Assembly (NCBI GenBank): GCA_035578005.1
Contig: DATJYK010000035.1
Span: forward strand, 1 to 27,881
From: Gp13-AA77 sp035578005
Lineage (GTDB): Bacteria > Acidobacteriota > Terriglobia > UBA7540
Direction of reading: 5' to 3'
DNA: 27,881 bases
Positions 1-6,861 of this stretch are shown in pieces. Position numbers and translations under genes: made by a program. Every line of letters begins with the position of its first letter. Position 1 is the first letter of the stretch. The notes under the pieces were generated by a model, which was given only the letters and a program-made list of their open reading frames with translations, had not been told where the DNA came from and did not search any database.

Positions 1-2
1 AA

Positions 3-74
3 ATCGCCCTGGCCACCACCGCCTTCAATTTGACGAGGATCTGGAAGCAAGCCCCGGAGGCGCTGGGGCGGTAA
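3..74 (+). mobile_element. C-terminal end of a transposase (cut by window edge)
   Basis: An open frame enters from the left edge and ends at a TAA at 72-74. Its last residues, IALATTAFNLTRIWKQAPE, resemble the usual tail of DDE transposases of the IS5/IS1182 type, which end in a LA-x-AFNL-x-R helix. Only 23 residues are visible, so the family cannot be fixed. It lies about 60 nt from the broken end of an arsenite transporter gene, which fits an insertion having removed the front of that gene. Confidence 0.4.
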
Positions 75-133
75 CCTCCGCCGTCGGGCTGGGTCGAGCG
101 AGGATCGAGTTTGCGAAACGTTGAAGGGGATCA

Positions 134-957
134 TTGCCACGTCTCCGCGCTTACACTGCGAAAGAGAATCTCGGGCGGCGCGAGTTCTCACACAAACTCT
201 ACAGGGCCGGCCTGATCCTGATCGGGTTGGCCCGATGCATCGCCATGGTCATCGTGTGGAACGAACTGGCTAAGGGCGATACCGATTACGCCGCGGGTCT
301 GGTGGCCTTCAATTCCCTGTTTCAGGTCTTTTTCTATTCAGCGTACGCCTGGGTGTTCATCACGGTTCTCCCTGCCAAGTCGGGCTTCAAGGCGCTGCCG
401 TTCACGTCTCCATGGGCGAGATTGCGAAGAGTGTTTTTGTCTACCTTGGCATTCCGTTTCTCGCGGGATTCCTCACTCGAACCCTTCTGGTGAGAGCCCG
501 GGGGCTTGAGTGGTACAACCGGAGTTTCGTTCCACGCGTGAGTCCGCTTACACTCATGGCGCTGCTCTTCACCATCGTCGTGATGTTCTCGTTGAAAGGC
601 GGCTACATCGTTCGTCTGCCGTTTGACGTCGTCAGAATCGCTGTCCCGCTGCTGTTCTATTTCGTGCTGATGTTTCTGATGTCCTTCTATCTGGGCAGGA
701 AGCTGGGCGCCGACTACTCCAAGACAACGACGCTCTCGTTCACCGCCGCTTCAAACAACTTCGAACTCGCCATCGCCGTGGCGGTCTCCGTTTTCGGAAT
801 CAACTCCGGAGCTGCGTTTGCCGCGGTCATCGGACCGTTGGTCGAGGTGCCCGTCATGATCTCCTTGGTGAACGTGGCTTTCTATCTTCGGCGCCGGCTC
901 TTTCTCAACATAGACGGGAGCGAGATTGAGCCGGCGCGTGTACCGGTGAGCCTCTGA
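134..957 (+). pseudogene. acr3: Arsenite efflux pump ACR3, truncated and frameshifted
   Basis: Two overlapping frames together encode the C-terminal two thirds of an ACR3-type arsenite permease (bile acid/arsenite/riboflavin transporter superfamily). The first (134-about 390) carries GLARCIAMVIVWNELAKGD, with the family's conserved cysteine in the fourth membrane segment, and continues to VFFYSAYAWVFITVLPAK. The second frame takes over with AVHVSMGEIAKSVFVYLGIP and runs to a stop at 955-957, including ASNNFELAIAVAVSVFG. The frame change lies around 385-400. About 100 N-terminal residues (the first three membrane segments) are missing, and the sequence before 134 does not look like the family. 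No arsR or arsC is nearby. The double damage beside a transposase tail makes a dead gene likely; the frameshift alone could be a sequencing error. Confidence 0.85.
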
Positions 958-1225
958 GCCACAGCGCCGACGCCGCTTTCGCGTCTGCGGCTTTAAGGAT
1001 TGGAATGACGTTCTCAGTGGGCGTACTCTGCCTGGATGTCCTGCACCAACTCAATCGGCAAATATCGCGGCGAGGGCAAGCTTCCCAAGACCTTCCTGCT
1101 GAAGGGCCAAGCGGCCAAAGGTGAGGCGCTCTAGCTCGCGCGGGGCGGCCACAACATGAACGGCGTCGCCACCCGCGAGAAAAGCGCCGTTGCCTTTCCT
1201 TACGTTGTTCCCTATTCTTAAAGCT

Positions 1226-1444
1226 ATGGAACTGCTTACGCCTGATGAAATCGGCCGTTTGTCGCCACCCGAACGTCTGGCGCTGATTGCGCAGCTTTGG
1301 GACAGTCTCGAACATGAGCCGCTTCCCTTGACCACCGCGCAGCAGGCGGAACTTGAGCGCCGTCTGGCCTCCCTCGATCAAGACCGGCAACACGGCGTAA
1401 CGTGGGCAGCACTGAAGGCCGAGCTAGAGAAGCGTTGCCCGTAG
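1226..1444 (+). CDS. Antitoxin, addiction module component (TIGR02574-like)
   Basis: A 72-residue acidic protein beginning MELLTPDEIGRLSPPERLAL. The layout of an LSPxERLxLIxxLWDSL helix followed by LTxxQxxELERRLAxLD is that of the small antitoxins of the TIGR02574 'addiction module component' family, which neutralise RelE/ParE-type toxins and usually repress their own operon. The ATG at 1226 is preferred over an in-frame ATG 36 nt earlier because family members start at this point. The stop codon TAG (1442-1444) shares its last base with the GTG start of the downstream toxin, so the two are translationally coupled. The functional assignment is by family resemblance. Confidence 0.8.
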   Translation: MELLTPDEIGRLSPPERLALIAQLWDSLEHEPLPLTTAQQAELERRLASLDQDRQHGVTWAALKAELEKRCP

Positions 1445-1737
1445 TGTTCAGGGTTATTTTCACTCAGGCCGCGCGGCTGGAATTGATCGAGGCGCAAGAC
1501 TGGTACGAGGGCGAAGCCCCCGGCCTAGGCCGGCGTTTCCGCCAAGCGATTGACGCCCTCACCGAACGCATGAGCGCCAATCCCCGGCAGTTTCCTGTGG
1601 TCTTCAAGGACGTCCGCCGCGCTCTTTTGCGCCGCTTTCCATACTCGCTGTTTTTCGTCATTGAAGGCGAAACCCTGCTTGTTGTCGCCTGTTTCCATGC
1701 CAGCCGCGACCCGGCGCAGTGGCAAAAACGAACCTGA
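1444..1737 (+). CDS. RelE/ParE-family toxin
   Basis: A 97-residue basic protein. From the GTG start it reads MFRVIFTQAARLELIEAQDWYE, then LGRRFRQAIDALTERMSANPRQFPVV, then the core strands RRALLRRFPYSLFFVIEGE and LLVVACFHASRDPAQW. This is the standard RelE/ParE toxin fold; the C-terminal H-x-x-R-D-P-x-x-W motif is typical of the subfamily paired with TIGR02574 antitoxins. The frame is open further upstream, but the GTG at 1444 overlaps the antitoxin stop by one base and gives the usual family length. The sequence does not show whether it acts on gyrase or on ribosome-bound mRNA. The pair appears intact although it sits among decayed genes. Confidence 0.85.
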   Translation: MFRVIFTQAARLELIEAQDWYEGEAPGLGRRFRQAIDALTERMSANPRQFPVVFKDVRRALLRRFPYSLFFVIEGETLLVVACFHASRDPAQWQKRT

Positions 1738-1882
1738 CCGCTCTACAGATATGAGAACCAAATCCGAAGAGCTTTCTGAAAACTTCCTCAACACCAACAA
1801 CGTGCCATTCATGGGTGGCGGTAGAATGCCGTCTACGGTTCATCATCACGCCCAATACCGGGTCTCGTAGGGCGGCAGCCTT

Positions 1883-1916
1883 CAATCGGCAATCGGCGAT
1901 CAGAAATCGGCAATGA
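1883..1916 (+). repeat. Heptad-period repeat tract (AATCGGC word)
   Basis: The words AATCGGC, AATCGGC, GATCAGA and AATCGGC follow one another with the ATC core at 1885, 1892, 1899 and 1906, a spacing of exactly seven bases. It lies in non-coding DNA about 150 nt after the toxin gene. It is one of several heptad tracts with different words in this window. Confidence 0.6.
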
Positions 1917-1993
1917 TTGTTGGCCCTGGTCGAGTTCGAGGTTTTATCATCTCGAGGATGCGTCCATACTCGCCATGGACCGGATGCCGTAAC

Positions 1994-2050
1994 CCCGGCT
2001 CGAGAGAAGCCGGGTGGCGCCTACATCAAAAAGCGACGTAGGCGCCACCC
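1994..2050. repeat. Two abutting inverted repeats (REP-like hairpins)
   Basis: Hairpin A is CCCGGCT (1994-2000) pairing with AGCCGGG (2008-2014). Hairpin B is GGGTGGCGCCTAC (2012-2024) pairing perfectly over 13 bp with GTAGGCGCCACCC (2038-2050) around a 13-nt loop. They share GGG at 2012-2014, so in one RNA strand both cannot be fully formed at once. No T-run follows on either strand, so a plain rho-independent terminator is unlikely. The unit interrupts a decayed reading frame on the minus strand, which suggests an inserted mobile palindrome. Confidence 0.65.
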
Positions 2051-2253
2051 ACGCTTTCTTGAACGCATCGTGATCCTTCCAGTTGCGAAAGTCGGCGATG
2101 TGGCGCGTACGGCGCAGGCTTGCCGCCCAGCCTGATCGCTCTCCATCACAGCGCCGTCCAAGCGCGCGGGAAAGAGGACGGGCTTGCACCATCGACAGGT
2201 ACCAAGCGATTGTCGAGGCGGAGTTCCCTAGGTGTCCGTCGAGAGCGCGGACT

Positions 2254-3642
2254 CTATGGCTCAACCCGGAAGACAACGTTGCTCTTCAGAGTGCCTTTCG
2301 GAGTACTGACTTTGACCGTGCCCGTTGTCGCGCCGGCAGGCACAGTTGCTCCGATGAGCGAGCCTGAGAGCACCTTAAATGTTGCCGCTGTGCCGTTGAA
2401 GGTAACGCTCGTCGTGCCCGTCAGATTCGGCCCCAGAATCTGGATGTTCCAACCGACTTTGCCGGAGGTTGGCAGCGTTTCCACAAACGGGCCTAAGCCC
2501 TCAGTAAAGCGGAAGACCGTGCCATCGCCGTTGGCCCCAGCGGAGAAGGTCGTCCCGTAGAAACTCCCGTTGGTGGATTGTGCCGGCGCGGCCTCGGGAC
2601 TGCTGCCGTCCGTGTTGTCAAAGGTATGCACAACGGTCAACGTACCAGCCGGGGTAATCTCGAAGACCGTCCCGTAGCCGCCGTTGTTCCCACCCGCGGT
2701 AGTTGTCCCGTAGAACTTTCCGTCCGTACCTTGAGTCAGCCCGCCGTACGGATAGGCTCCGTCTGTTGAATCAAAGCTATGCAGGGTGGTCAGCACCCCG
2801 CCCGGGGTGATTTTGAAGACAGTGCCAAAGCCGTTGCTCCCGCCGGTTACCGTTGTCCCGTAAAAGTTCCCGTTAGTGGCCTGGATCAGCCCCGCGGCCG
2901 GGCTGTCACCGTCCGTGTAGTCGAAGCTGTGCAGGGTTGCCAGCGTGCCACTCGGACTCATCTTGAAGACAGTGCCGAGGCCGTTGGCTCCGCCCTCGAT
3001 GGTTGTCCCGTAGAAGTTCCCGTCCGTGCCCTGAACCAGCGGGCCGAAGGGAATGGCACCGTCGCTCATGCCTTCGAAGGTGTGCAGTAATGTGAATGTG
3101 CCCGCTGGGGTGATCTTGAACGCCGTACCGTCACCATCGCCCCCACCATAAGCCGTTCCGTACAAGTTGCCGTCAATCGCCTGAATCAGTCCGGCCTCAG
3201 GGAAGGCCCCGTCAGTTCCCAAGAAGCTGTGCAGCGTGCTCAGACTGCCCCCTGATGTGATTTTAAAGATGGTGCCATCGCCGCTGGCACCACCCACGTA
3301 AGTTGTCCCATAGAAATTCCCGTCGTTGCCCAAGATAATACTGGCTTCGGGGTTGGCGCCGTCCTGGCAAGACGCTTGGGAGCAGAAGCTGTAAAGCGTA
3401 ATCAGCGTTCCACTCGGAGTGATTTTGAAAACCGTGCCTTCACTGTTGACTCCGCCGCCGGCGGTCGTCCCGTAAAGGTTCCCGTCCCTGCCCTGGACAA
3501 GAGATCCGTAAAGCGATTCAGAACCGTTGGTCCCATCGAAACTCACTAGCGTTGTAAAAGTTTGCGCCGGTAATGCAATCGCCGTGGCTGCGCACAACAG
3601 AACCACCGTACAAGCCGGCTTCACCCGGGAATGTTTACCCAT
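2254..3642 (-). CDS. Secreted propeller-repeat protein (TIGR03803-type) with IPT/TIG-like C-terminus
   Basis: A 462-residue exported protein. The ATG at 3642 is chosen because it follows a good ribosome site (GAGGAGAC) and starts a clear signal peptide, MGKHSRVKPACTVVLLCAA, ending near ALPAQ. The body holds seven tandem repeats of about 50 residues with the pattern (N/S/K)-x-YGTT-x-x-GG-x-x-G-x-GTVFKITP-x-G-x-L-x-x-LHSF, the repeat type abundant in Acidobacteriota; seven such units could close a beta-propeller. Residues from about 385 on (SGKVGWNIQILGPNLTGTTS) resemble an IPT/TIG immunoglobulin-like domain, and the protein ends in VVFRVEP with no membrane anchor or sorting tail. Function is unknown; cell-surface binding is plausible. 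It is divergent from the membrane-bound HTH/PD40 protein at 3924. Confidence 0.85.
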   Translation of the reverse strand: MGKHSRVKPACTVVLLCAATAIALPAQTFTTLVSFDGTNGSESLYGSLVQGRDGNLYGTTAGGGVNSEGTVFKITPSGTLITLYSFCSQASCQDGANPEASIILGNDGNFYGTTYVGGASGDGTIFKITSGGSLSTLHSFLGTDGAFPEAGLIQAIDGNLYGTAYGGGDGDGTAFKITPAGTFTLLHTFEGMSDGAIPFGPLVQGTDGNFYGTTIEGGANGLGTVFKMSPSGTLATLHSFDYTDGDSPAAGLIQATNGNFYGTTVTGGSNGFGTVFKITPGGVLTTLHSFDSTDGAYPYGGLTQGTDGKFYGTTTAGGNNGGYGTVFEITPAGTLTVVHTFDNTDGSSPEAAPAQSTNGSFYGTTFSAGANGDGTVFRFTEGLGPFVETLPTSGKVGWNIQILGPNLTGTTSVTFNGTAATFKVLSGSLIGATVPAGATTGTVKVSTPKGTLKSNVVFRVEP

Positions 3643-3659
3643 CCTGTCTCCTCGTCTGC

Positions 3660-3724
3660 CGGGCTCTGGAGCCCGACCCTCACCCGTCGCGGTAGCCTGA
3701 CTTCCTTCGGTTCCGCGGTCAGGC
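3660..3724 (-). other. Structured 5' leader of the propeller-repeat gene
   Basis: In the minus-strand leader, two stems precede the start codon. One is a 7-bp stem, GCCTGAC with GTCAGGC (3695-3701 and 3718-3724). The other is a perfect palindrome CGGGCTCTGGAGCCCG (3660-3675), ending about 17 nt before the ATG and just before the ribosome site. This could be a small structured regulatory RNA or simply stable leader hairpins. No known riboswitch core could be matched. Confidence 0.35.
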
Positions 3725-3842
3725 AGCGACGATGGCGGAAACCACCGGCGCGCGCAAGCGGCAACAGACGACGAGTTACCGGTGTCGCTTGATGCCGTCA
3801 TGCTCTCCTGGGCACCCTCTCATCTGCATCCATGAAACGGCA

Positions 3843-3872
3843 TTGTCGTAACTTGTCTTCGTCTGCTAGCAT
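3843..3872 (+). promoter_or_regulatory. Candidate sigma70-type promoter for the HTH/PD40 gene
   Basis: TTGTCG (3843-3848), an 18-nt spacer and TAGCAT (3867-3872) form a moderate match to -35 and -10 boxes. The ATG chosen for the downstream gene is about 50 nt further on. Support is by pattern only. Confidence 0.3.
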
Positions 3873-3923
3873 TTGGGTCGGTCCCAGTTTCAAAAGCCCC
3901 ACGAAATGAGGAGCTTGAGTGCG

Positions 3924-5957
3924 ATGAGTATCCCGTCACGGTCTCGACAGGCCAGCGCCTCGCAATTGGCGGGAGCAGATCGGCTTGAGTCTTGGAAGGA
4001 GATTGCAGCCTACCTGAAGCGTGACGTTCGCACGGTGCAGCGCTGGGAGAAGACGGAGGGTTTGCCGGTCCGCCGGCACCGGCATGGGGTCAGGAGTACG
4101 GCCTATGCCCTCAAACACGAACTCGATGCTTGGTGGTATGAGCGCCTGCCTCAACTGAAAGACTCCGAGAAGAAGCTGCCTGAGGCGCCGGTCTTGTCCG
4201 GAGCCGAAGCGAGTGCGGATGGTCAAGCAGAGGTCGAGCGCTGGGACGGACTCCGTGCCATACTCCGGTGGACAACACTAACGGCTCTAGCCATTCTGGC
4301 CTTCATAACGTTCCTTACTCGCTGGGTCACATGGCCGCCGCCCCCGCAGGTCCTCAAAACCCAGCGGCTCACCGGTGATGGCCGAATCAAGCAAGGCTTA
4401 CTAACAGACGGCGCCCGGCTATATTTCCTGGAACATTTGCCAGGTGGTAATGAGTCTCTTGCGCAAATGTCCGTCTCGGGCGGGGAAATTCTGCTAACGC
4501 CCACTCCATTCGACGTTACGAATATCGAAGCCATTTCTCCCGACGGTTCGCAGCTATTGATCAGGGGAGCCTCCGGACGCCGACCCGACCATGAGATGCC
4601 CTTCTGGGAAGTGCGCTCCATGGGCGGGGATCCTCATCTCCTTGGAGAATTGACCGGAAATTCTGCTGCATGGTCGCCGGATGGCGAGCGAATCGCCTAT
4701 GCGAACGGATCCAGCCTCTATTCGGTCCGGCAGGATGGCAACGAAGTGCACCGCTTGGTCGCATTGCATGGTGTGCTTGGTTCTGTCGCCTGGTCGCCTG
4801 ACGGACAGACGTTGCGTTTCACAGAAACGGACTCTCAAGCCGATCGGAATCTCATGTGGCAAATCCGATCCGATGGAAGTAAACTGCGCCCTTTTCTGGC
4901 AGGTTGGTATAGCCCTCAGTCGAGCGAAAAGGGTTGCTGGACTCCCGACGGAAGATACTTTGTCTTTTTGGCGAACCGGAACCAACTTGTAAGTCTTTGG
5001 ATCATCAAGGAACCGACGGGCTGGTTCTCAAAGCCAATTCAATTGATTACAGACTTGAATGGCATCAAGGGATTCACGCTCAGTAAAGACGGAAAGAGGA
5101 TCTTCGTGCTGGCTTCGGGCGTTGGGCACGGAGAATTGGTCCGCTACGATCCAAAGGCGGGCGAATTTTCTCCGTATCTTTCGGGGATTCCCGTCGGCGA
5201 GATGGACTATTCCCCAGACGGAGCCTGGGTAGCCTACGACGGGTCTCCCGACGGGCCGCTCTTTCGCATGAAGGCCGACGGCACCGGGCGAGCCCAGCTT
5301 ACTGAACCTCCCCTTGACGTTAAGTTTCCGCGCTGGTCGCCCGACGGAAAGCGGATCGCCTTCATGGGCCGCTTGGAGGACCGCGCTTTCTGGCAGATAT
5401 TCGTTATCTCCCGCGAAGGTGGGCGCCCCCAACAGCTCACTGTTACCACAGGAGACAAAGGCGCGCCAACCTGGAGCCGGGATGGTTCGCGGCTGGTTTT
5501 CGGCGACCTGCTCACCGCCCAAAGCATGGTGATACATCTCTATGACTTCACGACGGGGGAGATCTCCAAGCTGCCGGGATCGGAAGGGCTTTGGACGGCA
5601 CGCTGGTCACCTGATGGGCGGCATATTGCGGCGATGACTCGGGATCAGCGTACCGTGAAGCTATTCGATGTAAGCTCCGGGACTTGGTCCGAGCTTCTCA
5701 GCAGGCCCCTTGAAGACAGTTTCGATTGGTCCGCCGATGGTCGGTACTTGTATATCCACCTTCTCTACGGTGATGACGCGGGCGTTTTTCGTCTTGGGAT
5801 TCGAGACCGCAGGCTCGACCGCCTAGTGAGCCTGAAGAATCTCTCCGACCCTACCAAAGGTTTCGGATGGGTAGGCATTGCGCCAGACGGTTCAATTCTA
5901 GCGGCTCGGGTCAGCGGCAGCGATGAGATCTACGCCTTGGACGTGAATTTTCCGTGA
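3924..5957 (+). CDS. Membrane-bound HTH protein with PD40/TolB-like propeller
   Basis: A 677-residue protein. Near the N-terminus (about residues 21-72) is a helix-turn-helix of the excisionase/MerR-like kind, LESWKEIAAYLKRDVRTVQR followed by WEKTEGLPVRRHRH. A linker leads to one membrane segment at about 114-134 (TLTALAILAFITFL). The rest is a propeller with at least nine WSPDG-type blades such as AWSPDGERIAY, RWSPDGKRIAFMG and DWSADGRYLYIHL. The order resembles CadC/ToxR regulators: cytoplasmic DNA-binding domain, one membrane pass, extracytoplasmic sensor. The ATG at 3924 is preferred because GAGGAG lies ten bases before it; ATG 3906 and TTG 3873 are in frame upstream. It could regulate the divergent secreted propeller gene. 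Direct DNA binding and the sensed ligand are inferences. Confidence 0.85.
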   Translation: MSIPSRSRQASASQLAGADRLESWKEIAAYLKRDVRTVQRWEKTEGLPVRRHRHGVRSTAYALKHELDAWWYERLPQLKDSEKKLPEAPVLSGAEASADGQAEVERWDGLRAILRWTTLTALAILAFITFLTRWVTWPPPPQVLKTQRLTGDGRIKQGLLTDGARLYFLEHLPGGNESLAQMSVSGGEILLTPTPFDVTNIEAISPDGSQLLIRGASGRRPDHEMPFWEVRSMGGDPHLLGELTGNSAAWSPDGERIAYANGSSLYSVRQDGNEVHRLVALHGVLGSVAWSPDGQTLRFTETDSQADRNLMWQIRSDGSKLRPFLAGWYSPQSSEKGCWTPDGRYFVFLANRNQLVSLWIIKEPTGWFSKPIQLITDLNGIKGFTLSKDGKRIFVLASGVGHGELVRYDPKAGEFSPYLSGIPVGEMDYSPDGAWVAYDGSPDGPLFRMKADGTGRAQLTEPPLDVKFPRWSPDGKRIAFMGRLEDRAFWQIFVISREGGRPQQLTVTTGDKGAPTWSRDGSRLVFGDLLTAQSMVIHLYDFTTGEISKLPGSEGLWTARWSPDGRHIAAMTRDQRTVKLFDVSSGTWSELLSRPLEDSFDWSADGRYLYIHLLYGDDAGVFRLGIRDRRLDRLVSLKNLSDPTKGFGWVGIAPDGSILAARVSGSDEIYALDVNFP

Positions 5958-6273
5958 AAGTCGCTCACGAACAAACTGCGGTCTCATTCGCCAGCATAGC
6001 GCAGAACCGACGCGAAGGTTCCGCGGCTTTTTGCCTTCTTCTAAGACTCGTTGATCATTCGAATTACCACAAGACCGCCCGCCATAGTAGGCTACATCGT
6101 GTGCCTATGATAATCATTAAATATCCTATTGACATATGATTAGAGGCATGGTAGGCTGCTGTTCGTGACTGCCACGCACGCAGTTCGACTGCTCCCTGCG
6201 ATGTCAGGAGACCCTCGTTGGGCGTGCTCTGTTGCGGGTGTCAGCGGAGGTCGAAATGAAAAATATTACGAAC

Positions 6274-6383
6274 AAAGCCACTAGATTATTGAAAACAAAG
6301 GACAAGATTTTTTGAAGCCAATAGATATATGGAAATAAATGGGTTATTCGATCAAAGCCAAGAGATTGATGATAATTAAGCTT
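6274..6383 (+). repeat. Three degenerate 30-nt units at exact 40-nt spacing (array 1)
   Basis: Units start at 6274, 6314 and 6354, each with the pattern (A/G)AAGCCA, about ten variable bases, then an A-rich end. The first reads AAAGCCACTAGATT then ATTGAAAACAAAGG. The second and third are more diverged (GAAGCCAATAGATATATGG; AAAGCCAAGAGATTGATG). TTACGAACA precedes the first unit. The same unit forms array 2. Confidence 0.6.
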
Positions 6384-6566
6384 GTTAGCGCATGGCAGGA
6401 GCTGAACAAGATGGGGTTGATGAGTCGAATCGTCCTGCGCGCGCTGACCGGGTGTTCGTGCGTGCGGGTTCCAGCACCTCGCCTTCGCGGGGTGGCTCTA
6501 CGCAAGAATGACGACGGAACGCGACGGTGCCCTGGGCGGTCCAGGAATTCTCAAAATCTTACGAAC

Positions 6567-6677
6567 GAACCCAGCATCTTGTTGAAAACAAAAGGTCGTG
6601 ATTTTAGGATCCCAGCATATTATAGAAAACACTTATGTTAGCTGTCTTATCCCAGCATCTGTTTGATAAAATGGGGC
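6567..6677 (+). repeat. Three degenerate 30-nt units at 40-41-nt spacing (array 2)
   Basis: Units start at 6567, 6608 and 6648 with the shared core CCCAGCAT followed by an AT-rich part: GAACCCAGCATCTTGTTG then AAAACAAAAGG; GATCCCAGCATATTATAG then AAAACA; TATCCCAGCATCTGTTTG then ATAAAATGG. The first unit is preceded by TTACGAACG, matching the entry to array 1. Array 2 is 293 nt downstream of array 1. Confidence 0.65.
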
Positions 6678-6785
6678 TTTGACAGCAATAGGGGGCAATC
6701 GGAACGGTATCGCGAACCAATTTTGGACAAGAGAATTGTGCGGATGCTCTGCTAGCAACTCCGCCTCCAAACCATCGAGCGCAAC

Positions 6786-6814
6786 TTGACAGACCACGTT
6801 CGGTCGGATAAAAT
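6786..6814 (+). promoter_or_regulatory. Sigma70-type promoter of the hrcA operon
   Basis: TTGACA at 6786-6791 is a perfect -35 box, followed by a 17-nt spacer and TAAAAT at 6809-6814, a near-perfect -10 box. Transcription would start near 6821, giving a leader of about 40 nt before hrcA. No CIRCE operator (TTAGCACTC, nine bases, GAGTGCTAA) is visible in or around it. Confidence 0.65.
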
Positions 6815-6861
6815 GAAATTGAGGCGTAAGCAACTGAAACAGAGCAGGTTAGTTCAGTAAC

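Larger units (their letters stand above)
1738..2253. other. Non-coding stretch with hairpins and a gene remnant
   Basis: These 516 nt separate the toxin gene from the tail of the minus-strand propeller gene. No convincing complete gene is present. The stretch holds a heptad repeat tract (1883-1916), a pair of strong hairpins (1994-2050) and, on the minus strand at about 2049-2105, a short peptide RHIADFRNWKDHDAFKKAW. That peptide resembles the end of some TIR-domain or related effector proteins and may be the last trace of a lost gene. Confidence 0.5.
5958..6861. other. Long AT-richer non-coding region before hrcA
   Basis: This 904-nt stretch contains no convincing gene; short open frames in it have no recognisable protein content. 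It holds an imperfect inverted repeat (6102-6116 with 6137-6148), a direct repeat of about ten bases around TAGGCT at 6084 and 6149, two three-unit arrays of a degenerate 30-nt element (6274-6383 and 6567-6677), and the hrcA promoter (6786-6814). It is more AT-rich than the surrounding genes. Confidence 0.6.

Noticed and set aside
1054..1191. Minus-strand peptide GGDAVHVVAAPRELERLTFG, reminiscent of a PIN-domain toxin C-terminus
   Set aside because: Only one short stretch resembles the family, without the acidic residues needed, and the frame continues into unrelated sequence. Too weak to annotate.
3660..3760. c-di-GMP-I (GEMM) riboswitch before the propeller-repeat gene
   Set aside because: A GAAGGAAGTCAGGCTACCG-like stretch recalls its 3' half, but the conserved 5' half could not be found upstream.
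5954..6139. 61-residue frame overlapping the end of the HTH/PD40 gene
   Set aside because: No ribosome site, no recognisable content, and it runs into repeat-rich non-coding DNA.
6339..6641. 100-residue frame in the spacer before hrcA
   Set aside because: Its sequence (for example TNEPSILLKTKGRDF) is simply the translation of the 40-nt-spaced repeat units.
6274..6677. CRISPR array
   Set aside because: Units are strongly degenerate, only three per cluster, and the intervals are only about ten bases; no cas genes are present.
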